Below, piece by piece: positions 34,862-44,071 of a stretch of DNA of 64,000 bases (position 1 is the first letter of the stretch; every line of letters begins with the position of its first letter). The DNA lies in assembly GCF_007830235.1 (NCBI RefSeq), contig NZ_VLKI01000017.1, positions 1-64,000 of the forward strand, given 5' to 3'. The translations under genes were made by a program, and so were the position numbers. The notes under the pieces are model-generated. The model saw only the letters and a list, made by a program, of their open reading frames with translations. It was not told the DNA's origin and did no database searches. Source of the stretch: Cytobacillus oceanisediminis (lineage in GTDB: Bacteria > Bacillota > Bacilli > Bacillales > Cytobacillaceae).

Positions 34862-36121
34862 TTAGTAGAGCAGATATTGCTCGCGTGTTTGATTAAATTG
34901 ATCCAGTTCTTCCTGCCATTGTGCAGAGATTTTTTCTACTGATTTTCCTTCTTCTATCGCTTCACGGACCCAGCCGTTGCCCATCAGGTTATCAAAGAAT
35001 GAAATGCCTGCACTGTTTTCTGCACGGAATTGGAAGTCTTCCGGATACATATCATGGATCGCTTTTACGATGTAAAGGCCCGTTTCTACAGGCTTAAAGG
35101 AATTACGATTTGTAATATGAATCTGGATACCATGAGAAAGCTTTCCAGAGTGCTTTGAAAAGAACGGTGTAAATGAAGCAGCCCTAAATGTTACACCTGG
35201 CAATTTAAGGCTGTTCAAGTGTGCTGACAAGTCATCTGCATTAATAAATGGAGCACCGATTAATTCAAAAGGCTTAGTCGTTCCACGTCCTTCAGATACA
35301 TTCGTTCCTTCAATTAAGGCCGCACCCGGATAAACCAAAGCCGTTTCTAACGTTGGCATATTGGGAGAAGGCATTACAAATGGAAGATTGGTGTCATCGT
35401 AATACATATTACGCTTCCAGCCATTCATTTCTACAACAGTCAAATCGGCCCCAATTCCGAATTCTTCATTAAATAACTTCGCAAGTTCACCGACAGTCAT
35501 ACCATGGCGAAGCGGAATCGCATAATTACCTACGAATGAAGAATATTTCATATCAAGAACAGGTCCTTCAACCTTTGCTCCGCCTTGAGGATTTGGGCGG
35601 TCCAGCACGATGAATGGAATATTATTTTCCTTGGCAGCTTCCATGGCATAAGCCATTGTGTAAATATATGTGTAAAAACGCGTTCCTACATCCTGGATAT
35701 CAAATAGAAGGACATCGACATTTTCAAGCATTTCTGGTGTTGGCTTCTTAGTTTGTCCATATAAGCTGTAAACAGGCAGGCCTGTTTTTTCATCGATATA
35801 GTATTCAACATACTCCCCTGCCTGAGCGCTTCCACGGACTCCATGCTCTGGTCCATATAAAGCAGTCAATTCCACCTCAGGATCCTTGTGCAAAAGATCC
35901 ACAATGCTGTTTATCTCCTGATCAACGCCAGTTGGATTCGTAATCAGCCCGACCCTTTTCCCTTTAATCAGATGCTTTTGCTCATTTAAAAGCACTTCCA
36001 CACCCAGTTCGAACTTTTTGTCCTTGCCATTTGCTTTGCCATTTCCATTGTCTGCGAGCACAACGGATAAAGAAGAGAGTACTAGAATCATTGTCAAAAA
36101 AGACATAAACCATTTTTTCAT
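34862..36121 (-). CDS. namZ: Exo-beta-N-acetylmuramidase NamZ-like (DUF1343)
   Basis: About 419 residues from the ATG at 36121 (GGGAGGG upstream), with a signal peptide ending near 'VVLADNG'. The rest is the DUF1343 domain: 'KGKRVGLITNPTGVDQEINSIVDLL', 'ELTALYGPEHGVRGSAQAGEYV', 'IQDVGTRFYTYIYTMAYAMEAA', 'IPLRHGMTVGELAKLFNEE', 'NVSEGRGTTKPFELIGAPFI'. B. subtilis NamZ (YbbC) cleaves MurNAc from the non-reducing end of peptidoglycan fragments. It works next to NagZ and an AmiE-like hydrolase, all secreted, in murein salvage. Confidence 0.88.
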   Translation of the reverse strand: MKKWFMSFLTMILVLSSLSVVLADNGNGKANGKDKKFELGVEVLLNEQKHLIKGKRVGLITNPTGVDQEINSIVDLLHKDPEVELTALYGPEHGVRGSAQAGEYVEYYIDEKTGLPVYSLYGQTKKPTPEMLENVDVLLFDIQDVGTRFYTYIYTMAYAMEAAKENNIPFIVLDRPNPQGGAKVEGPVLDMKYSSFVGNYAIPLRHGMTVGELAKLFNEEFGIGADLTVVEMNGWKRNMYYDDTNLPFVMPSPNMPTLETALVYPGAALIEGTNVSEGRGTTKPFELIGAPFINADDLSAHLNSLKLPGVTFRAASFTPFFSKHSGKLSHGIQIHITNRNSFKPVETGLYIVKAIHDMYPEDFQFRAENSAGISFFDNLMGNGWVREAIEEGKSVEKISAQWQEELDQFNQTREQYLLY

Positions 36122-36184
36122 TAGATTTCCCTCCCTGTTTGGAAACGATGCCGGACAAAGACCAGAATAGCCTGTCCGCACCGT

Positions 36185-36290
36185 TTCGTTGAAAAATCAC
36201 CCAAAATTCGTTGATGTATTGAAATTTCCGTTGATATACGCGCCCTTTTCGTTGATATATTTATTTTTTCGTTGATATCTTCCATACGAA
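36185..36290. repeat. 20-22-bp phased array A (CGTTGATAT units)
   Basis: CGTTGA occurs at 36187, 36209, 36229, 36250 and 36270, steps of 22, 20, 21 and 20 bp. Each is preceded by a T-tract and most are followed by TATAT. It fills the gap between the nagZ stop and the namZ start. The motif and period match array C at 59.7 kb. Confidence 0.75.
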
Positions 36291-36327
36291 GCACTTTTCA
36301 ACTGATCTTTCGTACACTAAAACCTGC

Positions 36328-38442
36328 TTAATAGCTCAAACCATGCCCAAATTCATATAAAACGCTGCCTTCCACGCCAGGAATCGTAATTGGCAATTTA
36401 CCGGAAGGGTTATTTTTGCCGAAAATGGATGCCGCAGTTGCTTCAAAGCTCGCTGTTCTAAATCCGTATTGTGCGAGGTAAGCATCAACTTCCGGATATG
36501 CCATAATGTCATATGGATTGCGGATCCCGACAGCAATAATTGGAGCGTCTGTTGCAGCAATGATCGAATTAATCATTTGCATTTGAGAGCTGTCCGGTGA
36601 ACGCCCGGATACATTAAAGGTGTAGGATCCAACGATTACCGCGCTTGCATCTTTGATTTGTTGAAGCTGGGCTTCCGTCAATTTATAGGTAGACGTTTGG
36701 ATAACAGCTGTATTTTCGTGATGCTTACTCACTGCATCCACAAGGCTTGTAATATACGTATTTCCCACGACAACAATCTTATCATCACTTTCAACATTTA
36801 AAGGCAATGCTGCACCTTTATTTTTCACTAATGTAATTGAACGCTCTGCTGCCTCTTTTTCCACTTGCTTATGCTCTTCGGATCCAACAACCTCGAGTGC
36901 ATTTGCAATTTTTTCTTCAATCGGCTGAGGTGTTTCATCTTTAATAATTCCCCGTTTGATTTTCAATGTTAAAATTCGTTCAACGGACGCTTCAATGCGT
37001 TCCTCTGAAATTTCTCCGCTATTAACAGCGTTCAATAGTCCTCCTGCGACTTCTTCCAGACCAACAGGCATCAGCACGATATCAGTACCCGCTTTTACTG
37101 CACGAATTGCTGCGTCAACTGGTCCAAAGTGATCTGCAATGGCTTTCATATTCATTGCATCCGTTGTAATGACGCCTTCATAGCCCATTTCTTCTCTCAT
37201 AAGTTCTGTCAGCACTTTGTAAGAAAGTGTTGCTGGAATTGCGATCTCTTCACCTGTTTTTTGCGAGATCGCTTTTGTATCATCAATTTTAGGGAAGGTA
37301 ACATGTGCAGTCATAATGGCATCAATTCCCGCTTCCATTCCCTTTTGGAAAGGATACAATTCAACCTCTTTTAAACGTTCTTTATCATGCGGCACTTCCG
37401 GCAAGCCTAGATGTGAATCTACTGCTGTATCTCCGTGCCCCGGAAAATGCTTGGCTGTTGCCGCTACGCCTGCTAATTGCAGTCCTTCTGTGTAGGCTAC
37501 TCCCATTTTTGCCACTAGCTCAGGGTCTTCCCCGAAGGAGCGAACACCAATTACCGGGTTATCCGGATTATTATTAACGTCCATTACTGGAGCAAAGTTC
37601 ATGTTAATTCCAAGTGACGCCAGCTCTTCTCCAATTGCCTTACCGACTTTGCGGGAAATTTCTTCGGAACCTGTTGCCCCTAAAGCCATATTTCCAGGCA
37701 TATCAGTCCCTGATTGAAGACGTGTGACGATTCCGCCTTCCTGGTCAATTGTCATTAACAGCCCGAACTTTTCAGCAGCCTCCTGGTATTCCGAGACTAG
37801 AGTGGCTGTCTGCTCTGTTGTCACAACATTTTCACGGAATAAAATAACTCCGCCAAGATGATAGTCTTTTACAAGCTGCTCAATTTCAGGAAGCATTTCT
37901 GTTACGTTTTCGCCATTCCAATTGCGGAAATCTGGCATCAGCATTTGGCCAACTTTTTCTTCAATTGTAAGGTTGCTGATTGCGTGGCCAATAACATCAT
38001 AACGATCTCCCGGCTCCTTGATAACCTCCGCTTTGGAAGCTGGCTTTCCCTCGCCTTTTTCCTTTGAGTCCACTTTATAATCAATGGCAATCCGGTCTGT
38101 AAATTGTCCATCTGTTACACTGATAAAAGTTCTGCCGTTTTGTCCAGTAAGTGTCACTTTTCCGTTCTGGTCAACTTTTGCTATATTTTTATTGGAAGAC
38201 TTCCACTCTACACCGGAAGAGACTCCCATGAAATGGCCTTCTTCAAAAACATGGAGGGCTTTTAATTGAATATCCCCGCCATTGGTGTCCGTAACAGCTT
38301 GGGGGACATTTTGCAGGATGATTAAATCCTTGACTGTACTTTCAGCGGCTGCCTTTTTCACGGGAGCACCAATACCAAGCTGGGAGACTGCCAAAATTAG
38401 TGCGAGAAGAGAAAGGATTACCACTTTTCGCGCTTTCCTCAT
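36328..38442 (-). CDS. nagZ: Secreted beta-N-acetylglucosaminidase NagZ (GH3) with N-terminal Ig-like domain
   Basis: 704 residues with a signal peptide ending near 'VKKAAAES'. Residues ~35-130 form a bacterial Ig-like (Big_2) domain ('LKALHVFEEGHFMGVSSGVEWKSSNKNIAKVDQNGKVTLTG'). The glycoside hydrolase family 3 barrel follows: 'TIDQEGGIVTRLQ', 'KHFPGHGDTAVDSHLGLP', and the nucleophile region 'GVITTDAMNMKAI'. A C-terminal alpha/beta domain completes the two-domain Bacillus NagZ. It releases terminal GlcNAc from muropeptides outside the cell. It lies between the AmiE-like hydrolase (70 bp upstream) and NamZ. Confidence 0.9.
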   Translation of the reverse strand: MRKARKVVILSLLALILAVSQLGIGAPVKKAAAESTVKDLIILQNVPQAVTDTNGGDIQLKALHVFEEGHFMGVSSGVEWKSSNKNIAKVDQNGKVTLTGQNGRTFISVTDGQFTDRIAIDYKVDSKEKGEGKPASKAEVIKEPGDRYDVIGHAISNLTIEEKVGQMLMPDFRNWNGENVTEMLPEIEQLVKDYHLGGVILFRENVVTTEQTATLVSEYQEAAEKFGLLMTIDQEGGIVTRLQSGTDMPGNMALGATGSEEISRKVGKAIGEELASLGINMNFAPVMDVNNNPDNPVIGVRSFGEDPELVAKMGVAYTEGLQLAGVAATAKHFPGHGDTAVDSHLGLPEVPHDKERLKEVELYPFQKGMEAGIDAIMTAHVTFPKIDDTKAISQKTGEEIAIPATLSYKVLTELMREEMGYEGVITTDAMNMKAIADHFGPVDAAIRAVKAGTDIVLMPVGLEEVAGGLLNAVNSGEISEERIEASVERILTLKIKRGIIKDETPQPIEEKIANALEVVGSEEHKQVEKEAAERSITLVKNKGAALPLNVESDDKIVVVGNTYITSLVDAVSKHHENTAVIQTSTYKLTEAQLQQIKDASAVIVGSYTFNVSGRSPDSSQMQMINSIIAATDAPIIAVGIRNPYDIMAYPEVDAYLAQYGFRTASFEATAASIFGKNNPSGKLPITIPGVEGSVLYEFGHGLSY

Positions 38443-38511
38443 TTTCTACACCGTCCTAACTGCATATTTTTCAAAATTCGCTCATACTTACTTTCTCCAA
38501 ATGATGGAAAA

Positions 38512-40221
38512 CTAGTAATTTCTTTTTTGCCAGCCCTCACCTGTAAAATCTGGTTCAACTGTTTCGCTATTAGAAAACTCCAACTTAACATTATTAACGT
38601 ACCAGCCTCTTCCGTTCACCGAGCTGTCCGTTTGGTATCTGAAACGAATATAATTGGTACCTGCAGGGATCTCCACTTTTTCATTATTCCAATCGACGCT
38701 GCTGCCTGTGAATGGCTGGGCTGCTTGAGTCCAATTAACGCCATCCTCCGAAACTTCCACATAGGCCTTGTCAAAATTAGTTTCAGTTCTGTACCATGTA
38801 TCGAAGGAAAGAACTGCATCTTCTGCAACATCCACTTTAGCAGTCAAATTATGATGTGCTCTATCTCCATATCCAGAGAACCAGGCATCCCCTTTTCCAG
38901 GGATCAAAACTGGAATCGAATCAGCAACCTGCCTTGCAAAGGCTCTTCTGGCAACATTGGTTGTAACCGTATTTCGTGATGGATGTACACGGTTTGTCAG
39001 GAGAATCGCAATGGTTCCGTTATTTCGATTAATAACGATAGAAGTTCCTGTGTACCCTGTATGCCCAAGTGAAGTGCCTTCAGATAAGGCGTCCATAAAC
39101 CATCCCTGGCCAAGTTCCCAGCCAAGTCCGTGGTCATCGCCAGGGAATTGCGGGATCTGATTTTTAACAAGCATTTTTACGGTTTCTTCTTTTAGAATTT
39201 GCTTGCCGCCGTATCGGCCGTCATTCACATACATATGGGCGAATTTCGCAAGATCAGCGGCTGTTGAAAAGACGCCTGCATGGCCTGCCACACCATCAAG
39301 TGACCAGGCATTTTCATCATGGACTTCACCCCATACAAGCCCCCGGTTGATAGCAGGCTGATATTCAGTTGCAGCGATACGGTGTTTCAAGGATTCAGGC
39401 GGGTTATACATCGTATCGTTCATGCCAAGCGGCTCTGTAATATGCTCATTCACAAATTCATCAAGCCTTTGCCCCGATAAACGTTCGACTAGTGCACCAA
39501 GCGTAATCATGTTCAAATCGCTGTATGTATACGCTTCGCCTGGTTCATTGGCTAAAGGATATTTAAAAACGATCTGCATGCGATCTTCCCGGCTGCTGCC
39601 CTGGGAATGTAAAGGAATCCATGCGGTGAACCCTGAAGTATGTGTCATCAGCTGTCGGATCGTTACATTTTCCTTGCCATTTTCTGCAAACTCTGGAATG
39701 TATTTTGCTACGGGTTCATCAAGCTGAAAATAACCTTCATCGTATAACTTCATGGCAGCGGTAGTCGTAAATATTTTACTGATCGAAGCCAGGTCAAAAA
39801 TCGTTTCTTCTGACATTTCAATCGGGTTTTCAGCTTCGGTAAATTTATCATCCGTATAACGGTAAGCATATCCGTATGCATCATGCTTCACGATATGCCC
39901 CCTTCTTGCTACAAAAGCTACAGCGCCCGGCATGACTCCATCTGCTATCATACCCTCCATAATTGAATCAATTTTATCCAGCGGCTGCTGAACCATTCCG
40001 GCTCCGACTGCAGACCCCGGATGAAGAACATGAGAAACAGGTCCCGGACGATCCCATGCAAAAACCGGATGAACTTTGTGTTTCGTATTCTTGTTATCTT
40101 TCATTTCCATTGTTGGCTCAACTCCTTCCCCGCTTTGTGCAGATAACGGATGTACTGCCGGAATAAAGAGTGAAGTGCTTATTGCAGCTGCAAGCGCAAC
40201 AGTGATTGATTTGTTTTTCAT
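38512..40221 (-). CDS. Secreted serine hydrolase, AmiE/YbbE-like, with C-terminal binding domain
   Basis: About 569 residues from the ATG at 40221 (AGGAGGC upstream), with a signal peptide ending near 'PLSAQSG'. A beta-lactamase/DD-peptidase fold covers ~60-430: SxxK in 'FDLASISKIFTTTAAM', YxN as 'YTYSDLNMITLG', and the HxG-type motif 'LGHTGYTGTS'. A C-terminal beta-sandwich (~440-569) looks like an Ig-like or discoidin module. B. subtilis YbbE/AmiE, an N-acetylmuramoyl-L-alanine amidase of this fold (from memory), pairs with NagZ and NamZ. It is the first gene of the salvage unit, with a cre-like site 55 bp upstream. Confidence 0.82.
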   Translation of the reverse strand: MKNKSITVALAAAISTSLFIPAVHPLSAQSGEGVEPTMEMKDNKNTKHKVHPVFAWDRPGPVSHVLHPGSAVGAGMVQQPLDKIDSIMEGMIADGVMPGAVAFVARRGHIVKHDAYGYAYRYTDDKFTEAENPIEMSEETIFDLASISKIFTTTAAMKLYDEGYFQLDEPVAKYIPEFAENGKENVTIRQLMTHTSGFTAWIPLHSQGSSREDRMQIVFKYPLANEPGEAYTYSDLNMITLGALVERLSGQRLDEFVNEHITEPLGMNDTMYNPPESLKHRIAATEYQPAINRGLVWGEVHDENAWSLDGVAGHAGVFSTAADLAKFAHMYVNDGRYGGKQILKEETVKMLVKNQIPQFPGDDHGLGWELGQGWFMDALSEGTSLGHTGYTGTSIVINRNNGTIAILLTNRVHPSRNTVTTNVARRAFARQVADSIPVLIPGKGDAWFSGYGDRAHHNLTAKVDVAEDAVLSFDTWYRTETNFDKAYVEVSEDGVNWTQAAQPFTGSSVDWNNEKVEIPAGTNYIRFRYQTDSSVNGRGWYVNNVKLEFSNSETVEPDFTGEGWQKRNY

Positions 40222-40275
40222 ATTGCCTCCTTTATTATTATGATTTTTGCCCAAACAATAACCTCCTTTGCTTCC

Positions 40276-40289
40276 TGAAAGGGTTTACA
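40276..40289. promoter_or_regulatory. cre-like site, TGAAAGGGTTTACA
   Basis: TGAAAGGGTTTACA agrees with the CcpA consensus TGWAANCGNTNWCA at all specified positions except the central C (G here). It lies 55-68 bp upstream of the amidase ATG, a position suited to catabolite repression of the murein-salvage operon. Confidence 0.5.
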
Positions 40290-40470
40290 TTCCATACTTT
40301 TAGCTTAATAGAGCAAGAGTATAGTTGTCTATACCACATAAGTCCTGTTCTAGTTAAAAACTTCCAGTTAAAAAGAATATAATCTAGTCAAATTTGACTA
40401 TTCTGAAAACTTTTTATCTAATTCTTTCTCAAAAGATAATTTAACATTCGTTCCCAAGCAAATATCCCTG

Positions 40471-40592
40471 CTGTTTATTCTCTAAATCTCATACTTTCTT
40501 CGCAAGTTTTCATTGTTTATTCGCTGAATTCAAAACTTTGTTCGCTAATTTCCAAGGTTTATTCGATAGAATGAGTCTTTTATTCGTAAAGT
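40471..40592. repeat. Exact 21-bp phased array B (TTTATTCGCT units)
   Basis: The C of TTC recurs at 40480, 40501, 40522, 40543, 40564 and 40585, exactly 21 bp each time. Units have the form T-tract + TTCG(C/A) + A/T-rich half (for example TTTATTCGCTGAATTCAAAAC). Located downstream of the ABC exporter stop (40650) and upstream of the amidase promoter region. Confidence 0.8.
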
Positions 40593-40625
40593 ACACAATT
40601 AGAAATAGTCCGGACCATGAAAAAA

Positions 40626-40648
40626 GCGAAACCCTATTCGGATTCCGC
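40626..40648 (-). terminator. Terminator of the ABC exporter gene
   Basis: GCGGAATCC/GGGTTTCGC stem with one mismatch pair and TTTTTT on the minus strand, at the stop of the exporter gene. Confidence 0.75.
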
Positions 40649-40649
40649 C

Positions 40650-42365
40650 TTATCTTTGAAACTGCACATTATGAAGGCTGGCAAAGATTCCGCCTTGTTT
40701 GATTAATTCGTCATGTGTCCCTTCTTCCGCTATTCCGTCTTCGGTTACAACGACAACCCTATCGGCATTGCGGATCGTCGCAAGCCTATGTGCAATCACC
40801 AGAGTTGTTCGGTCCACCGCAAGTTCCGTTAATGCTGTTTGAATAATTTGTTCCGTTTCGGTATCCAATGCGGATGTAGCTTCATCCAGGATGAGAACCG
40901 GCGGATTTTTTAAGAACATACGCGCTATCGCAATCCTCTGCTTCTGGCCGCCCGAAAGTTTTAATCCCCTTTCCCCAATTTGTGTTTCATAACCAAACGG
41001 CAACGAAGCAATAAATTCCTCCAAATGAGCTTTCTTTGCAGCTTCCGCAATCTGTTCATCCGTTGCCCCAAGCATTCCGTACGCAATATTTTCTTTTAGA
41101 GTGCCGGTAAAGAGAAAAACATCCTGCTGGACGATACCAATTTGCGACCTTAATGATTTCTTCGTCAAATCCCTGATGTCCATGCCATCTATAGTGATGC
41201 TGCCGCTATTCACATCATAAAAACGAGGAATAAGTGAACATATCGTTGTTTTACCGGCGCCTGAAGGTCCCACAAATGCGACAGTTTCACCCGCTTTCAT
41301 TTGCAGATTTATCCCGTCCAGCACCGCCTTATGTTTGTCATAGCTGAAGGTTACATGGTTAAAGCGGATATCTCCTCTTAGAGACGCTACCTCTATAGCA
41401 TCCTCTGTATCTTCAACCTCAGGCTCTGTATCAATCAGCTCCGTAAAGCGTTTAAATCCTGCCATCCCTTTCGGATACAGTTCCATTAACGCACTTATTT
41501 TGTCGATAGGTTTTAAGAGAACATTGACATATAAAACAAATCCAACCAGCTCCCCATAAGTAAGCTGCCCGCTGAAGCTCAGCCAGGAACCGTACACTAA
41601 GACAATTAAAGTAATGAACCTTGTCAGCATATAAATGCCGGAAGCACTAAAGCTCATAATCTTATAAGCTGCAAGCTTGGCAAGGCGGAACCTGCCATTG
41701 TTCTCTGTAAATCTTTTAATTTCATAATGTTCATTTGTAAAAGATTGAACGACACGGATCCCGGAGACACTGTCCTCCACCTGGGCATTAACATCGGCAA
41801 TATCACTGTACATCCGCTTCCATGCCCTGTTCATTTTGATGTTGCAAAAAGCAATAAGCCATACCAGAAACGGCAGGACGAATATGGTAACAAAAGCAAG
41901 CTTAATGTTAATTGTCAGCATAATCCAAAAAGCACCGACAAAAGTCATTGCTGCAATAAATAAATCCTCAGGTCCGTGATGGGCAAGCTCCCCAATATCC
42001 ATGAGGTCATTCGTCACTCTGCTCATAATATGCCCTGTTTTAGTATTGTCAAAAAAGCGAAATGATTGGCGCTGGACATGCTGAAACAGCTGCTGGCGCA
42101 TATCTGTTTCAATATTTATCCCAAGCTTATGTCCCCAATAGTTCACAATAAATTGCAAAAATGTACTCATCATATAAAGAGCCAGCAGTCCGGCACTGAC
42201 AGAGACGATCATTGACCAATTGCCGCTAGGAAGCAAGCTGTCGATAAACCACTGTACCGCTAACGGAAAACCCAGCTCCAGAAATGCCACAATTACAGCT
42301 GAGCTGAAATCAAGAATAAATAAGCGCTTATGCGGCTTATAATAAGTAAAAAAACGTCGGATCAT
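40650..42365 (-). CDS. ABC exporter, fused membrane and ATPase half-transporter
   Basis: 571 residues from the ATG at 42365 (GGAGA upstream). Six membrane spans lie in ~1-320 ('DMRQQLFQHVQRQSFRFFDNTKTGHIMSRVTNDL' is the typical first cytoplasmic loop). A complete nucleotide-binding domain follows, with Walker A 'GPSGAGKTT', signature 'LSGGQKQRIAIAR', Walker B 'ILDEATSALD' and the H-loop 'IAHRLATI'. It works as a homodimer or with a partner; likely drug or lipid export, substrate unknown. Closest by memory to B. subtilis YgaD/YfiB-type exporters. Confidence 0.92.
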   Translation of the reverse strand: MIRRFFTYYKPHKRLFILDFSSAVIVAFLELGFPLAVQWFIDSLLPSGNWSMIVSVSAGLLALYMMSTFLQFIVNYWGHKLGINIETDMRQQLFQHVQRQSFRFFDNTKTGHIMSRVTNDLMDIGELAHHGPEDLFIAAMTFVGAFWIMLTINIKLAFVTIFVLPFLVWLIAFCNIKMNRAWKRMYSDIADVNAQVEDSVSGIRVVQSFTNEHYEIKRFTENNGRFRLAKLAAYKIMSFSASGIYMLTRFITLIVLVYGSWLSFSGQLTYGELVGFVLYVNVLLKPIDKISALMELYPKGMAGFKRFTELIDTEPEVEDTEDAIEVASLRGDIRFNHVTFSYDKHKAVLDGINLQMKAGETVAFVGPSGAGKTTICSLIPRFYDVNSGSITIDGMDIRDLTKKSLRSQIGIVQQDVFLFTGTLKENIAYGMLGATDEQIAEAAKKAHLEEFIASLPFGYETQIGERGLKLSGGQKQRIAIARMFLKNPPVLILDEATSALDTETEQIIQTALTELAVDRTTLVIAHRLATIRNADRVVVVTEDGIAEEGTHDELIKQGGIFASLHNVQFQR

Positions 42366-42441
42366 CGCTGTTCTCCTTTTCATGAAAAATCAAGAATATA
42401 GTAGGATTATAGTTTCACCAGGAAAATTTTACAAGCTAAAA

Positions 42442-42472
42442 ATCGTCCCAGAAATTACGCACCTGGAACGAT
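42442..42472 (-). terminator. Terminator of the M3 peptidase gene
   Basis: ATCGTTCCAG...CTGGGACGAT stem with one mismatch, then TTTTAG on the minus strand, past the peptidase stop. Confidence 0.7.
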
Positions 42473-42479
42473 TCAAGAA

Positions 42480-43997
42480 TTAAAGCATATAATCCAATTT
42501 AAAGTCCTGGCCGCTAATCCTTCTGAAAAGCTCGCCGAATGGATATCTCCCCGAAGGCTTAATGACTTCATTGATTAAAAATTCACCAAATTCTTTTGGC
42601 TTATCAATCATTTTCACACCTGCTTTTAGCTCAAAAACAGAGGACAGCATGGCACAAGTTACATCACCCATAAAATAATTGTGAAGGTAAATCGGATGGG
42701 TGGTATAGTGAATGGTAAACGCCCATGGCGGTTCTTCGCAGAACGGTTCCTCCTTTAAAACATTCATCTGATTTTTCCAATATACATCATAAATATAATC
42801 CAGGCTGCTTATATCATTTTTATATAAGCTATGGTCAAAGAAGATTCTGTTGATCGCACGCAATGAATTTTGCTTTCGATATTCCTTCAATTTCTTAAAT
42901 TCATCCCCCGCACCCATTTCCCCTTTAAAGAACTTTTTATAAAATACAGGACTGTATAAAAAGCCTTGGAACAGGTTAGCGATTCCTTCACTGATAATTC
43001 CGCTGACACCATGGTTCAAAATTTCCTCGTCAGGATTTAGGAGGAAAGAATGTACGGCATGGCCGGTTTCATGAAGCAAAACTCCATATTCATGATATTT
43101 GTTTTTGACATTGGCAAGAATCCGGGAATCCTTTGCTGTTTCCACAGGGAAATTGTAGCCCCATTCAGATTTATTGGATCTTGGGAAAATATCATAAGTG
43201 ATATTAAAATTTGAAATATCAATAGAGAATAAATCAAACAGCTCTTTAATATTCCCATAGAAATCCGACATATCTACATGCTGATTCAGGGAAGGTGCAA
43301 TTCTGGAATCGATATACTGTTCATCCCATGGCAGCATGCGCTCATCGTTTAAAAACTCTCGGGCATATTTTTCCCTTGCTGCATTCATTTGAGGAAGTGT
43401 ATCGTGAAGCTGCCGGGCCCAGCCGTCAAACACATTTTGATCAAGTTCATCCTGCTCAAGCTTGTAAGCAATAAAATTTTCCGCTCCATATACCTTCGCA
43501 TATTCCTTGCGAAGATTTATCAGATCAATAAAACCGCCTTCAACCATCGGTTTATTAATTTGGTTCTTCGCAAAGTAGGCTTCCCTTCTTTTTTCCCGGT
43601 TGCTTTCAGAACTCAATACCTGATTGAGCTCCACAGAAGAAACTTCTCTTCCCTCAAATTGATAACGAAAAGTATTTAATATTTTTGAAAGAGTATTTAC
43701 TTTATCACTAATCTCCATATCTAGCTCGTTTAATTCAGCGGAAAGATGGAAAGGTTTTAACCCGTTCAGGACAATCTCCGCTTTTCTTTTTTCAAGCGGA
43801 GAAATGTCCTTTTGCAAATAATCCAGAACAGTCTCATAATTAGCCTTATTTTTCATTATGTCAGTGATTTTTGCATATTGTTCCTTTAGCCCGAAATCAT
43901 AGCCGGCTGTATATAGTGTCCATTGCATCCGGCTATACTGGGTGTAATGGGTATGTATTTCTCTATAAATTTCTTCTATTTTTGATTGTGTCGCCAT
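42480..43997 (-). CDS. M3-family zinc oligopeptidase
   Basis: 505 residues from the ATG at 43997 (GAGGAG upstream). The zinc motif HExxH appears as 'HETGHAVHSF', with the third ligand expected in 'SGIISEGIANLF'. The all-helical C-terminal part ('SLRAINRIFFDHSLYKND', 'HPIYLHNYFMGDV') fits the M3/PepF-like oligoendopeptidases, although it is shorter than standard PepF (about 600). It is cytoplasmic and degrades peptides. It is co-directional with the exporter gene, with a terminator between. Confidence 0.88.
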   Translation of the reverse strand: MATQSKIEEIYREIHTHYTQYSRMQWTLYTAGYDFGLKEQYAKITDIMKNKANYETVLDYLQKDISPLEKRKAEIVLNGLKPFHLSAELNELDMEISDKVNTLSKILNTFRYQFEGREVSSVELNQVLSSESNREKRREAYFAKNQINKPMVEGGFIDLINLRKEYAKVYGAENFIAYKLEQDELDQNVFDGWARQLHDTLPQMNAAREKYAREFLNDERMLPWDEQYIDSRIAPSLNQHVDMSDFYGNIKELFDLFSIDISNFNITYDIFPRSNKSEWGYNFPVETAKDSRILANVKNKYHEYGVLLHETGHAVHSFLLNPDEEILNHGVSGIISEGIANLFQGFLYSPVFYKKFFKGEMGAGDEFKKLKEYRKQNSLRAINRIFFDHSLYKNDISSLDYIYDVYWKNQMNVLKEEPFCEEPPWAFTIHYTTHPIYLHNYFMGDVTCAMLSSVFELKAGVKMIDKPKEFGEFLINEVIKPSGRYPFGELFRRISGQDFKLDYML

Positions 43998-44071
43998 CAC
44001 TAAACTCCTCTAAGTTATTTAGCATTTCGAAATAACTGCTAAATAAATTATAGAGAATGAATTTTCAGAAA

